Assembly: GCA_020832495.1 (NCBI GenBank)
Contig: JAFIEP010000062.1
Span: forward strand, 1-64,000
DNA length: 64,000 nt
Reading direction: 5' to 3'
DNA from: Acidimicrobiia bacterium
GTDB lineage: Bacteria > Actinomycetota > Acidimicrobiia > Acidimicrobiales > Acidimicrobilacustridaceae
Below the pieces are notes generated by a model. That model did no database searches and was not told the DNA's origin. It saw only the letters and a program-made list of their open reading frames with translations. Position numbers and translations under genes: made by a program. This document shows, one piece after another, positions 54,197-61,411 of the stretch (positions are counted from its first letter, which is position 1; each line of letters opens with the position of its first letter).

Positions 54197-55300
54197 TCAG
54201 GCCGACTCGGCAGTGGCCTCGAGCGACAGCGACTCGTACTCCTCGCCGGTGTCCACCCAGTCCTCGTAGTGGATGACACCCAGCTCGCCGAACTTGGTGC
54301 GCAGCCAGCCGTCGCCGGCGTCGAGCAGACCCAGCTTCTTGCAGTTGGGGACGATCTTCGAGAACAGCAGCGTCTGGAACTCCTGTTGCTCGTCGGAGAG
54401 GTTCACGAGCTGCACGGCCTCCTTGACCGGCACGCCCATGCGCTCCCACACCTCTTGTTGGAGGAACCGGTCGCGCATGCGGACGGCCGCCTCGAAGGCG
54501 AACTCTTGGCGCTCGCGAATCTCCGGGGTCGACAGCTCCGTGTAGTACTCCTTCAGGCTGAGCACCCCGAAGGCCACGTGCCGTGCCTCGTCGCTCATGA
54601 CGTAGCGGAGCAGTTGCTTGAGCAACGGGTCCTCGGTGATCTGGTACATCAGTCCGAAGGCGGCCAGGGCCAAACCCTCCACCATGATCTGCATGCCCAG
54701 GTAGGTCATGTCCCACCGAGGATCGGTGATGATGTCGTCGAGCAGCATCTTGAGGTGGGCGTTGATCGGGTAGTGCCCGCTGAGCTTGTCGTCGAGGTAC
54801 TTGGCGAAGACCTCGACGTGGCGGGCCTCGTCCATCACCTGGGTGGCGGCGTAGTACTTGGCGTCGATCCACGGCACCGTCTCGACGATCTTCGCCGTGC
54901 AGATGAGCGCACCCTGCTCACCGTGCATGAACTGGCTGAGGGTCCAGTTCTGGCTCTCGACGGAGAACTCGGTCCACTCCTTCGGTCCCCACGACTCGAG
55001 CACGGTGCCGGCCAGATCGAACTCGGGTCCGTCGCCCACCGTGGCTGCAGCCAGCGCCTCCTGGTCCACATCGATCTCCCACGGCAGATCGGTCTCGCCG
55101 TTCCACTGGGCGCCCTTGGCCTTCTCGTAGAGCTTGTTGAGCGCTGGACGGGCTCCCTTTTCGTAGTCCCAGGTGAAGATGGCGTCGGCGTTGTCGGCCA
55201 CCGTGTGGATGAGTGCGTCGGCGTCGGTGTTGGTGATGGCCAGGATGGCGTCGAGGTCGTTGATCTCGTCGCGACCGATCATGTCTGCGGTGGTGCTCAT
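54197..55300 (-). CDS. Ferritin-like diiron protein (R2-like)
   Basis: The 367-residue helical protein shows a full carboxylate diiron set: E128 (MHGEQGAL), E158 and H161 (DEARHVEVF), E209 (VEGLALAAF), E238 and H241 (DEARHVAFG). This fits the ferritin-like oxidase/desaturase/R2 superfamily; AurF-type oxygenases are another option. The function cannot be set from sequence. It starts at ATG 55300, 2 bases after the TetR stop, with AGGAG upstream. Iron or lipid oxidation under TetR control is possible. Confidence 0.8.
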   Translation of the reverse strand: MSTTADMIGRDEINDLDAILAITNTDADALIHTVADNADAIFTWDYEKGARPALNKLYEKAKGAQWNGETDLPWEIDVDQEALAAATVGDGPEFDLAGTVLESWGPKEWTEFSVESQNWTLSQFMHGEQGALICTAKIVETVPWIDAKYYAATQVMDEARHVEVFAKYLDDKLSGHYPINAHLKMLLDDIITDPRWDMTYLGMQIMVEGLALAAFGLMYQITEDPLLKQLLRYVMSDEARHVAFGVLSLKEYYTELSTPEIRERQEFAFEAAVRMRDRFLQQEVWERMGVPVKEAVQLVNLSDEQQEFQTLLFSKIVPNCKKLGLLDAGDGWLRTKFGELGVIHYEDWVDTGEEYESLSLEATAESA

Positions 55301-55302
55301 GG

Positions 55303-55998
55303 TTACTCCTGCGGTGCGGTAGTGATGGTGGGGTCGGTGGTGCGCTTCGGGGAACGGGACGCCTCGAGCCCCGGCATGACGTAGGTGCGGACGAACCGCG
55401 CTGCCTCGGCAGGGTCGGCGAGGTCGGGACCGCTGCCGTCGAGGTCGAGCGAGTAGAGGACGACGAGGCGGGTCAGCCATTCGGCCACCTCGGCGGCCTG
55501 CTCGGGCGGGAGGTACACCTCGAGCCACGGCGCAGCGAACCCTGCTGCGGTCTCGAGCAGTGGGTCGAGGGCATCGAAGGCCACCCCGGAGAGCACGGTG
55601 GCCGGCTCGTGGCGCAGGAGGTAGGTCAGTGCCTCGTGGCTTCGCAGCGCCTCGGCCGCCGTGGACAGACCGCCAGCCAGCAGGTCCTCGAGGGTTGCGC
55701 TGCGATCGAACGCCTCGGCGATGCGCTCGAGCAACGTGGCCAGTTCCGCTTCGGCGGCAGCCTCGAGCAACGCTGCCTTTCCTCCTGGCACCACCCGGTA
55801 CACGGTGGCCCGACTGCACCCGGCCTGGCGTGCGACGTCATCGAGGGTGGTCTTGGCCACGCCCCATCGGGCAACGCAGCGCACGGTGGCGTCCAGCACC
55901 CGGGCACGCACGGTTGCTCGCTCGGCACCTCCGCGCCGCCGGCCATCGGCTCGGTGGTCGACGAGGTCCGCGTCGAGCGTCGCCGCTGCTGTGTCCAC
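55303..55998 (-). CDS. TetR-family regulator controlling the diiron gene
   Basis: The 231-residue protein has a TetR HTH (about 35-80; TTLDDVARQAGCSRATVYRVVPGG) and a ligand domain. The GTG at 55998 has AGGAGG upstream, so the TTG at 56052, which lies in the operator, is rejected. The stop is 2 bases before the diiron gene start, so they form one operon. A strong palindrome overlaps its own promoter, so autoregulation is likely. Confidence 0.85.
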   Translation of the reverse strand: MDTAAATLDADLVDHRADGRRRGGAERATVRARVLDATVRCVARWGVAKTTLDDVARQAGCSRATVYRVVPGGKAALLEAAAEAELATLLERIAEAFDRSATLEDLLAGGLSTAAEALRSHEALTYLLRHEPATVLSGVAFDALDPLLETAAGFAAPWLEVYLPPEQAAEVAEWLTRLVVLYSLDLDGSGPDLADPAEAARFVRTYVMPGLEASRSPKRTTDPTITTAPQE

Positions 55999-56043
55999 GT
56001 CCCCTCCTCGATGCCGACCCCCGGTGGGGTCCGGCCCTTCCAC

Positions 56044-56078
56044 ATGAGACAATAAGCGGAGATTTGTCTCATTGGCAA
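56044..56078 (-). promoter_or_regulatory. TetR promoter with palindromic operator
   Basis: On the minus strand, -35 TTGCCA (56078-56073) and -10 TATTGT (56054-56049) are 18 bases apart. A perfect 9-base inverted repeat, ATGAGACAA at 56044-56052 and TTGTCTCAT at 56064-56072, covers the spacer and the -10. This matches a TetR operator and predicts repression of TetR and the diiron gene. Confidence 0.75.
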
Positions 56079-56094
56079 TGGTGTGCGACAGACG

Positions 56095-56661
56095 TCACAG
56101 CACACCAGCCAGGAACTGCGTGCGCACCAGCCGTTCGACCTCGGCCCGGTCACTCAGGTCCCACCGCCCGTGGCTGGCCAGGTGACTGAGGAACATGCGC
56201 GTCAGGTAGTCGGCCGCCTCGTCCCGATCCACCCCACTGCGCAGCTCGGTCGTCTCGAGCAGGGCGCGCAGGTGACCATGCACCTCGCCCTGGAGCAGCG
56301 CGTCGGCGTCGGCGAACCCCACGATGAACTCCTCGGGCTCGGTGGCCAGGATCCGCTGCAGCAGCCGGTGCTCACCGATGGCCTGGTGACCCCACCAGAG
56401 CCCCACGCTGAGTTGACCGAACAGGTCTCGCTCTCCCACCAGGGCATGGCCGAGCCGGGCGAGGAAGCGACCCACCTCCCAGGTGATCGTGTCGGCCACC
56501 AGCTGCTCGCGCCCTCCCGGGAAGTGCCGGTACACGGTGGCGCGCGACATCCCCGCGGCACGGGCCACGTCCTCGAGGCTGGTGGCCCGCAGGCCTTCGA
56601 CCTCGAAACAGTGGAGCGCGGCGGTGAGCAGTCGGGTGCGAGTGTCGGCGGGGTCAGCCAA
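56095..56661 (-). CDS. Second TetR-family regulator
   Basis: The 188-residue protein has a canonical TetR HTH (about 20-50; TSLEDVARAAGMSRATVYRHFPGG) and a C-terminal TetR-like domain (REQLVADTITWEVGRFLARL). The TTG at 56661 overlaps the SURF1 stop (TTGGCTGA) and gives a standard length; an upstream start at 56787 would add 42 low-complexity residues inside SURF1. It ends about 100 bases before the other TetR gene, and the operator lies between. Confidence 0.78.
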   Translation of the reverse strand: MADPADTRTRLLTAALHCFEVEGLRATSLEDVARAAGMSRATVYRHFPGGREQLVADTITWEVGRFLARLGHALVGERDLFGQLSVGLWWGHQAIGEHRLLQRILATEPEEFIVGFADADALLQGEVHGHLRALLETTELRSGVDRDEAADYLTRMFLSHLASHGRWDLSDRAEVERLVRTQFLAGVL

Positions 56662-57517
56662 CGCCGACGCCCCGCTCCGCGGTGGGGCCGACGACGCCCG
56701 AGCCCCCGCGGTCGACCGGGTCCCCGTCCGGTTCCGGTCCGACGCCGGGCGCAGATCCTGCACCGCCCCCGTCGCGATCCCGGTCACCCCCGTTGCGGGC
56801 CACCCTCACGACCAGCACCCCGTAGACGACCAGGGTCAGGGTGGTGAAGATGAGCCATTGTCCGGCGTAGTTGAGGTGCGGCCCATCGGTGAGCTCGGGC
56901 AGCGGCAGCAGCACCAACTCGTCGGACACCACCGGGGGATCCTGCATCTCGAGCTGCAACCACATGCCGAGTACGGCCACGTCCGAGCGACGGTCGAGTT
57001 CCGCAAGGTGCACCCGGGGCAATACCTTCGGATCGTCCATCGGTCCGGCCACTCGGTCCTGGTCGGGCTGCAGCAGCCCGCTCACCTGCACTCGGCCCGG
57101 GGGCGGCGCGAACGCCGAGCGATCGTCGTCGGGTTGGATGTTGAACGGGATCCACCCTCGGTTGACGGCCAGCGCCGTTCCGTCGTCGAGCACCAGCGGC
57201 GTGACCACCCACCAACCCGGCGCGCTGTCGAACGTCCGGTGCGAGATCAGCACCTCGCCGTCGATGTCGTAGGTCCCTTCCGCCCGCACCCGTCGCCACT
57301 CGAGCGTCGGATCGACGTCGCCGCCGACGGGGGCGAGCACCTCGTCGGCATCGACCATCGGCTGATCAGCGCGGGCCAGGAACTGCTCGTTGCGGTCGCG
57401 GCGTTCGTCGAGCCGCTGGAACTGCCACCCGGCCAGGTTGAGCATCACCACGCAGGCCACGACGACCAGCGCGGTCCAGGCCAGCCAGCGCGGCCGGAGC
57501 AGGAAGCGGAACGACAT
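56654..57517 (-). CDS. SURF1-like cytochrome oxidase assembly protein
   Basis: The 287-residue protein has an N-terminal helix (about 12-30, ending LAGWQFQRLDER), a conserved GWWVVTPLVLDDG, AVNRGWIP strand region and a second helix near the end. SURF1 helps place heme a in cytochrome c oxidase. The ATG at 57517 has GGGAG upstream. A Gly/Asp-rich tail of about 50 residues overlaps the TetR start. Confidence 0.88.
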   Translation of the reverse strand: MSFRFLLRPRWLAWTALVVVACVVMLNLAGWQFQRLDERRDRNEQFLARADQPMVDADEVLAPVGGDVDPTLEWRRVRAEGTYDIDGEVLISHRTFDSAPGWWVVTPLVLDDGTALAVNRGWIPFNIQPDDDRSAFAPPPGRVQVSGLLQPDQDRVAGPMDDPKVLPRVHLAELDRRSDVAVLGMWLQLEMQDPPVVSDELVLLPLPELTDGPHLNYAGQWLIFTTLTLVVYGVLVVRVARNGGDRDRDGGGAGSAPGVGPEPDGDPVDRGGSGVVGPTAERGVGVG

Positions 57518-57610
57518 CACTCCCAGGCTACGACGCCCGACGGACGAGCCCCCAACGCAGCGGACACGGCGGTGCGGTCCCCGGCGCCCTGACGTGCAAG
57601 CATCAGGTCC

Positions 57611-58450
57611 GTGAGCGATGCTGCGTCGGTCGAGCCGATCGAGGAATCCCCCCGTCCACGCGGTGCTCCCAGCCGCCAGGCCTTGGCGATGGTGGTCGTC
57701 CCCATCGTGGTGCTGGTGATCGCCTCCAACGTGGGCAACGCCCTCGCCCCCACCCTGCTGCCGGACCCGAACGACCCGAACCACGACGGCAACCCGCTCC
57801 TGCTGCTGGCGCTCAGCCCGCTGATCCGCAATCAGGTGGCGGTGGTCAACTACGTCGACCCCTCGGTGTTCCTGTTCATCGCCGGTCTGCGCATCGTGGC
57901 CTCCGGTCCCCTGTTGTTCCTCATCGGGCGTTGGTACGGCGAGTCGGCCATCCGCTGGGCGGAGCGCCGCTCCCCCACCGGCGGCGACCTGCTCCGCCAG
58001 TTCGAGGGCCTGTTCGCCAAGGCGCGCATCCCCATCGTGGTGGTCTTCCGCCACAACCTGGTGGCCGTGCTGGCCGGGGCCTCGGGCATGAACATGGCGC
58101 TCTACATCGGGCTCAGCATCGTGGGCGCTGCTGGACGACTGGTGCTCATCATCATCTTCGGCGAGGCGTTCTCCGCTCCCATCGACGCCGTGCTGGGCTG
58201 GATCGGTGACAACCGACCGTGGGTGCTGGCCGTGACGGTCGGACTGGTGGTCATCGGCGGCCTGGTGCAGCTGCGCCGAGGCGGCGGCGAGATCGGCCAA
58301 CTCCGACGACTCGAGCACGATCTGCACGCCGGCGGCGACGAACACGGCCAGTCCGACGACGACGCTGCACCGGCAAGCAGTGAGCGGGCCGATGGCCCCA
58401 CGCTCGGCGACCCGGCCGGACGCCCGACGAGCGAGGAGGACTCGACATGA
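57611..58450 (+). CDS. Polytopic membrane protein, DedA/VTT-like
   Basis: The 279-residue protein has about five helices and a long polar tail. The middle (LLFLIGRWYGESAIRWAE, ARIPIVVVFRHNLVAVLAGASGMN) resembles a VTT/DedA core, in which Arg and Pro near the re-entrant loops are conserved. This is a weak match. The stop overlaps the next gene by 4 bases (ATGA). Confidence 0.6.
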   Translation: MSDAASVEPIEESPRPRGAPSRQALAMVVVPIVVLVIASNVGNALAPTLLPDPNDPNHDGNPLLLLALSPLIRNQVAVVNYVDPSVFLFIAGLRIVASGPLLFLIGRWYGESAIRWAERRSPTGGDLLRQFEGLFAKARIPIVVVFRHNLVAVLAGASGMNMALYIGLSIVGAAGRLVLIIIFGEAFSAPIDAVLGWIGDNRPWVLAVTVGLVVIGGLVQLRRGGGEIGQLRRLEHDLHAGGDEHGQSDDDAAPASSERADGPTLGDPAGRPTSEEDST

Positions 58451-59178
58451 CGAAGATCGCTGCGGTGACCGGGGCCAGTTCTGGCATCGGCGCCGCCACG
58501 GTGGCTGCCCTCGCCGGCGAGGGCTGGCGCGTGGTCGGCGGGGCTCGCCGCCTCGACCGGCTGGCCGAAGTGTGTGATCCGGTCGGCGCCGAAGCGGTGC
58601 ACCTCGACGTCACCGACCCCGACAGCGTGGCCGCCTTCGCCGAGCGGTGCGCCGGCGCATCGGTGGTGGTGAACAACGCGGGCGGTGCGCTGGGTCTCGA
58701 ACCGGTGGCCACCCTCGACGACGATCACTGGCGCACCATGTACGAGACGAACGTGCTCGGCGTGGCCCGGGTGACCAAGGCGCTGCTCGGGGACCTCGAG
58801 GCGTCCGGCGACGGGCACGTGGTCGTTGTCGGCTCCATCGCTGCGTGGGAGGCCTATGCCGGTGGCGCCGGCTACAACGCCGCCAAGTTCGGGGTGCGGG
58901 CGGTGTGCGGGGCTCTGCGAGCCGAACTGCTGGGTCGGCCGGTACGGGTCACCGAGATCGACCCCGGCATGGTGGCCACGGAGTTCAGCGACGTCCGCTT
59001 CGGTGGTGACCACGAGAAGGCAGAAGCCGTCTACGCCGGCATGACCCCGCTGACCGCGGCCGACGTGGCCGACTGCATCCGCTTCGCCGTGACCAGACCG
59101 TCACACGTGAACATCGACACGATGATCGTCACCGCCCGCGACCAGCTGGGCACCCGGGCGGTGCACCGCACGGCCTGA
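58447..59178 (+). CDS. Short-chain dehydrogenase/reductase
   Basis: The 243-residue protein has TGASSGIG (8-15), VNNAG and the catalytic S130, Y143 and K147 (GYNAAKFGV). The substrate is unknown; YdfG-like serine/3-hydroxy acid dehydrogenases have a similar form. It is coupled to the membrane-protein gene and converges on dapB, 84 bases away. Confidence 0.9.
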   Translation: MTKIAAVTGASSGIGAATVAALAGEGWRVVGGARRLDRLAEVCDPVGAEAVHLDVTDPDSVAAFAERCAGASVVVNNAGGALGLEPVATLDDDHWRTMYETNVLGVARVTKALLGDLEASGDGHVVVVGSIAAWEAYAGGAGYNAAKFGVRAVCGALRAELLGRPVRVTEIDPGMVATEFSDVRFGGDHEKAEAVYAGMTPLTAADVADCIRFAVTRPSHVNIDTMIVTARDQLGTRAVHRTA

Positions 59179-59262
59179 GCCGGGCGATGGTCGATGCGTG
59201 CCACCAAGCAGGGAACGGGTCCTGGCGTCCACCGATGTCGATGTGCTGTGCAGCAGGGCAGC

Positions 59263-60051
59263 TCAGAGCCCGAGCACGGCTTCGAGACCAATGGTGAGCC
59301 CAGGCCGCTCCGGCACCTGTTTCACGGCCAACACCACGCCCGGCATGAACGACGTCCGGTCGTAGGAGTCGTGACGGATGGTCAACGTCTGCCCCTTGGT
59401 GCCGAGCAGTACCTCTTGGTGGGCGACGAGGCCCCGCAGTCGCACGGCGTGCATGTGGATACCCGCCGGGCCGGCCCCGCCGCGAGCGCCGTCCACCACC
59501 TGGGTGACGGTTGGGTCGTCGCCCCACTCAGCCGACGCCTCGGCCATGCGTTGCGCGGTGAGCATGGCGGTGCCCGAGGGGGCATCGGCCTTGGCGTCGT
59601 GGTGGAGTTCGATGATCTCCGCCGTCTCGAAGTACGGGGCAGCCATCTCCGAGAAGCGCATCATGAGGATGGCCCCGATGGCGAAGTTCGGGGCGATGAG
59701 GCAGTTGCTCGTGGCGAACGCCTCGCCGAAGCGTTCGTAGTCGCTCTCGTCGAACCCGGTCGTGCCCACCACGGCGTGCACGCCGTGCTCGGCCAGCCAG
59801 ATCAGGTTCTGGCGGGCGGCATCGAGGTGAGTGAAGTCGACCACCACGTCGGTGTCGGTGGCAAGGAACACGTCGGGGCCGTGGCTGACCTGCAGGTCGA
59901 GATCGCAGCCGGTGACCTGACGCAGGTCGAGGCCGGCATGGTGCGGGTCGACCGCAGCCACGAGGGTGAGCTCGCGGTCGTCGTGCACGGCGCGGCAGAC
60001 CTCGGCGCCCATGCGACCCCCTGCTCCGAACACCCCGACACGCAGTCCCAT
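59263..60051 (-). CDS. dapB: DapB, 4-hydroxy-tetrahydrodipicolinate reductase
   Basis: DapB reduces the DapA product to tetrahydrodipicolinate with NAD(P)H. The 262-residue protein has GAGGRMGAEV at the N terminus, the catalytic EIIELHHDAKADAPSGTA motif and VGTTGF. It is downstream of the M16 peptidase and pnp, as in mycobacteria. Confidence 0.96.
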   Translation of the reverse strand: MGLRVGVFGAGGRMGAEVCRAVHDDRELTLVAAVDPHHAGLDLRQVTGCDLDLQVSHGPDVFLATDTDVVVDFTHLDAARQNLIWLAEHGVHAVVGTTGFDESDYERFGEAFATSNCLIAPNFAIGAILMMRFSEMAAPYFETAEIIELHHDAKADAPSGTAMLTAQRMAEASAEWGDDPTVTQVVDGARGGAGPAGIHMHAVRLRGLVAHQEVLLGTKGQTLTIRHDSYDRTSFMPGVVLAVKQVPERPGLTIGLEAVLGL

Positions 60052-60096
60052 GAGACGACAGGCTACTGCCCAACCGGATCGCTGGCGTCGGAGAAG

Positions 60097-61398
60097 TCAG
60101 CGACGCCAGGCAGCGGCCGCCACGAGCGGCTCATCCCGGCCCTCGAAGGGGCCAAGTGCCACCACGCTGCGGGGTCGGTCCAGGATTCGTCGAGCGACCC
60201 GGAGGACGTCGTCATCGGTGACCGCCCGGATGCGATCGAGTTGCACGTCGACTGGCACCACCTCGCCGCGCACCACCTCGCTACCGCCGAGGCGGCCCAT
60301 CCGGCTGGCGGAATCCTCGAGCCCGAGTTCGGTTGACCCCACGAGGTAGCCGACGGCCACCTCCATCTCCTCGTCGGTCGGCCCGTCGGCCAGAAACCCT
60401 TCCAGGACCTCGTCGATGACGGCCAGCAACGCCGCCAAGCGTGACGGTCCGGTCCCGCTACCGATGGTGAACGAGCCGGCATCGGCGTACATCGCCGGCG
60501 AGGAGTACACCGAATAGGCCAGGCCCCGCTCTTCGCGCACCTCTTGGAACAACCGGCTGGCCACGCCCCCGCCGAGGATCTGGTTGGCCACGGCCAGGGC
60601 GTAGCGGTCGTCGTCGAAGGCATCGATACCACGCCACCCGAGCGCCAGGTGCACCTGTTCGGTGGGCCGCTCCAGCACCTCGAGCGGGAGCGGGCTCTCC
60701 GCCGGTGCAGCCCGCCCGAGCGCGGCGGCGGCCGGCGCATCGCCGAAGCTGGCCGCCACCTGGGCCACCACCTCGTCGTGGTCGATCGCCCCCGCAGCCG
60801 CCACCACCAACGTCGAGGGCCGGTAGCGATCGGAATGGAACGCAGCAATCTCGTCGCGTCCCAGCGCGGACACCGTGTCGACGGTGCCGAGGGTGTCCCG
60901 TCCGAGCGGATGATCGGGGAAGAGCGCGGTGGAGAGCGCCTGACCCACGACGTCGTCGGGATCGTCCTCGCTCATGAGGATCTCCTCGAGGATCACCTCC
61001 CGTTCGGCGTCGACCTCGTGGGGACGGAACGCCGGCGCGCTGACCACATCGGCGAGGAGGTCGAGGCCCGCTACCAGCTCCGATGCCGGCAGTCGGGCGT
61101 AGTAGGCAGTGAGTTCGCGCGAGGTGAAGGCGTTGATCTCGCCACCGACGCGGTCCACCTCGGTGGCGATCTGACGGGCGCTGCGCCGCTCGGTGCCCTT
61201 GAACAGCAGGTGTTCGAGGAAGTGCGACGCACCGGCGAGCTCATCGGACTCGTCGCGGGACCCCACAGCGGCATAGATCCCGAGCGAGACCGACCGCGCT
61301 TCGGGCATGTGTTCGGTGACCACCCGCAGGCCCGACGGGCACACCGTGCGGCCGATGCCGCCGGGTGTGCGCTCGTCGGACGCTGCGGGGGTACTCAC
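60097..61398 (-). CDS. M16-family zinc metallopeptidase (PepR-like)
   Basis: The 433-residue protein has the inverted zinc motif HFLEH followed by the second-ligand region (EVDRVGGEINAFTSRE), and the C-terminal half with the SRLFQEVREERGLAYSVYS motif. It matches Rv2782c, next to pnp. The start is GTG 61398, 13 bases after the pnp stop; a longer in-frame form overlaps the pnp tail and is rejected. Confidence 0.92.
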   Translation of the reverse strand: MSTPAASDERTPGGIGRTVCPSGLRVVTEHMPEARSVSLGIYAAVGSRDESDELAGASHFLEHLLFKGTERRSARQIATEVDRVGGEINAFTSRELTAYYARLPASELVAGLDLLADVVSAPAFRPHEVDAEREVILEEILMSEDDPDDVVGQALSTALFPDHPLGRDTLGTVDTVSALGRDEIAAFHSDRYRPSTLVVAAAGAIDHDEVVAQVAASFGDAPAAAALGRAAPAESPLPLEVLERPTEQVHLALGWRGIDAFDDDRYALAVANQILGGGVASRLFQEVREERGLAYSVYSSPAMYADAGSFTIGSGTGPSRLAALLAVIDEVLEGFLADGPTDEEMEVAVGYLVGSTELGLEDSASRMGRLGGSEVVRGEVVPVDVQLDRIRAVTDDDVLRVARRILDRPRSVVALGPFEGRDEPLVAAAAWRR

Positions 61399-61411
61399 CT
61401 CGTCGACCGGC

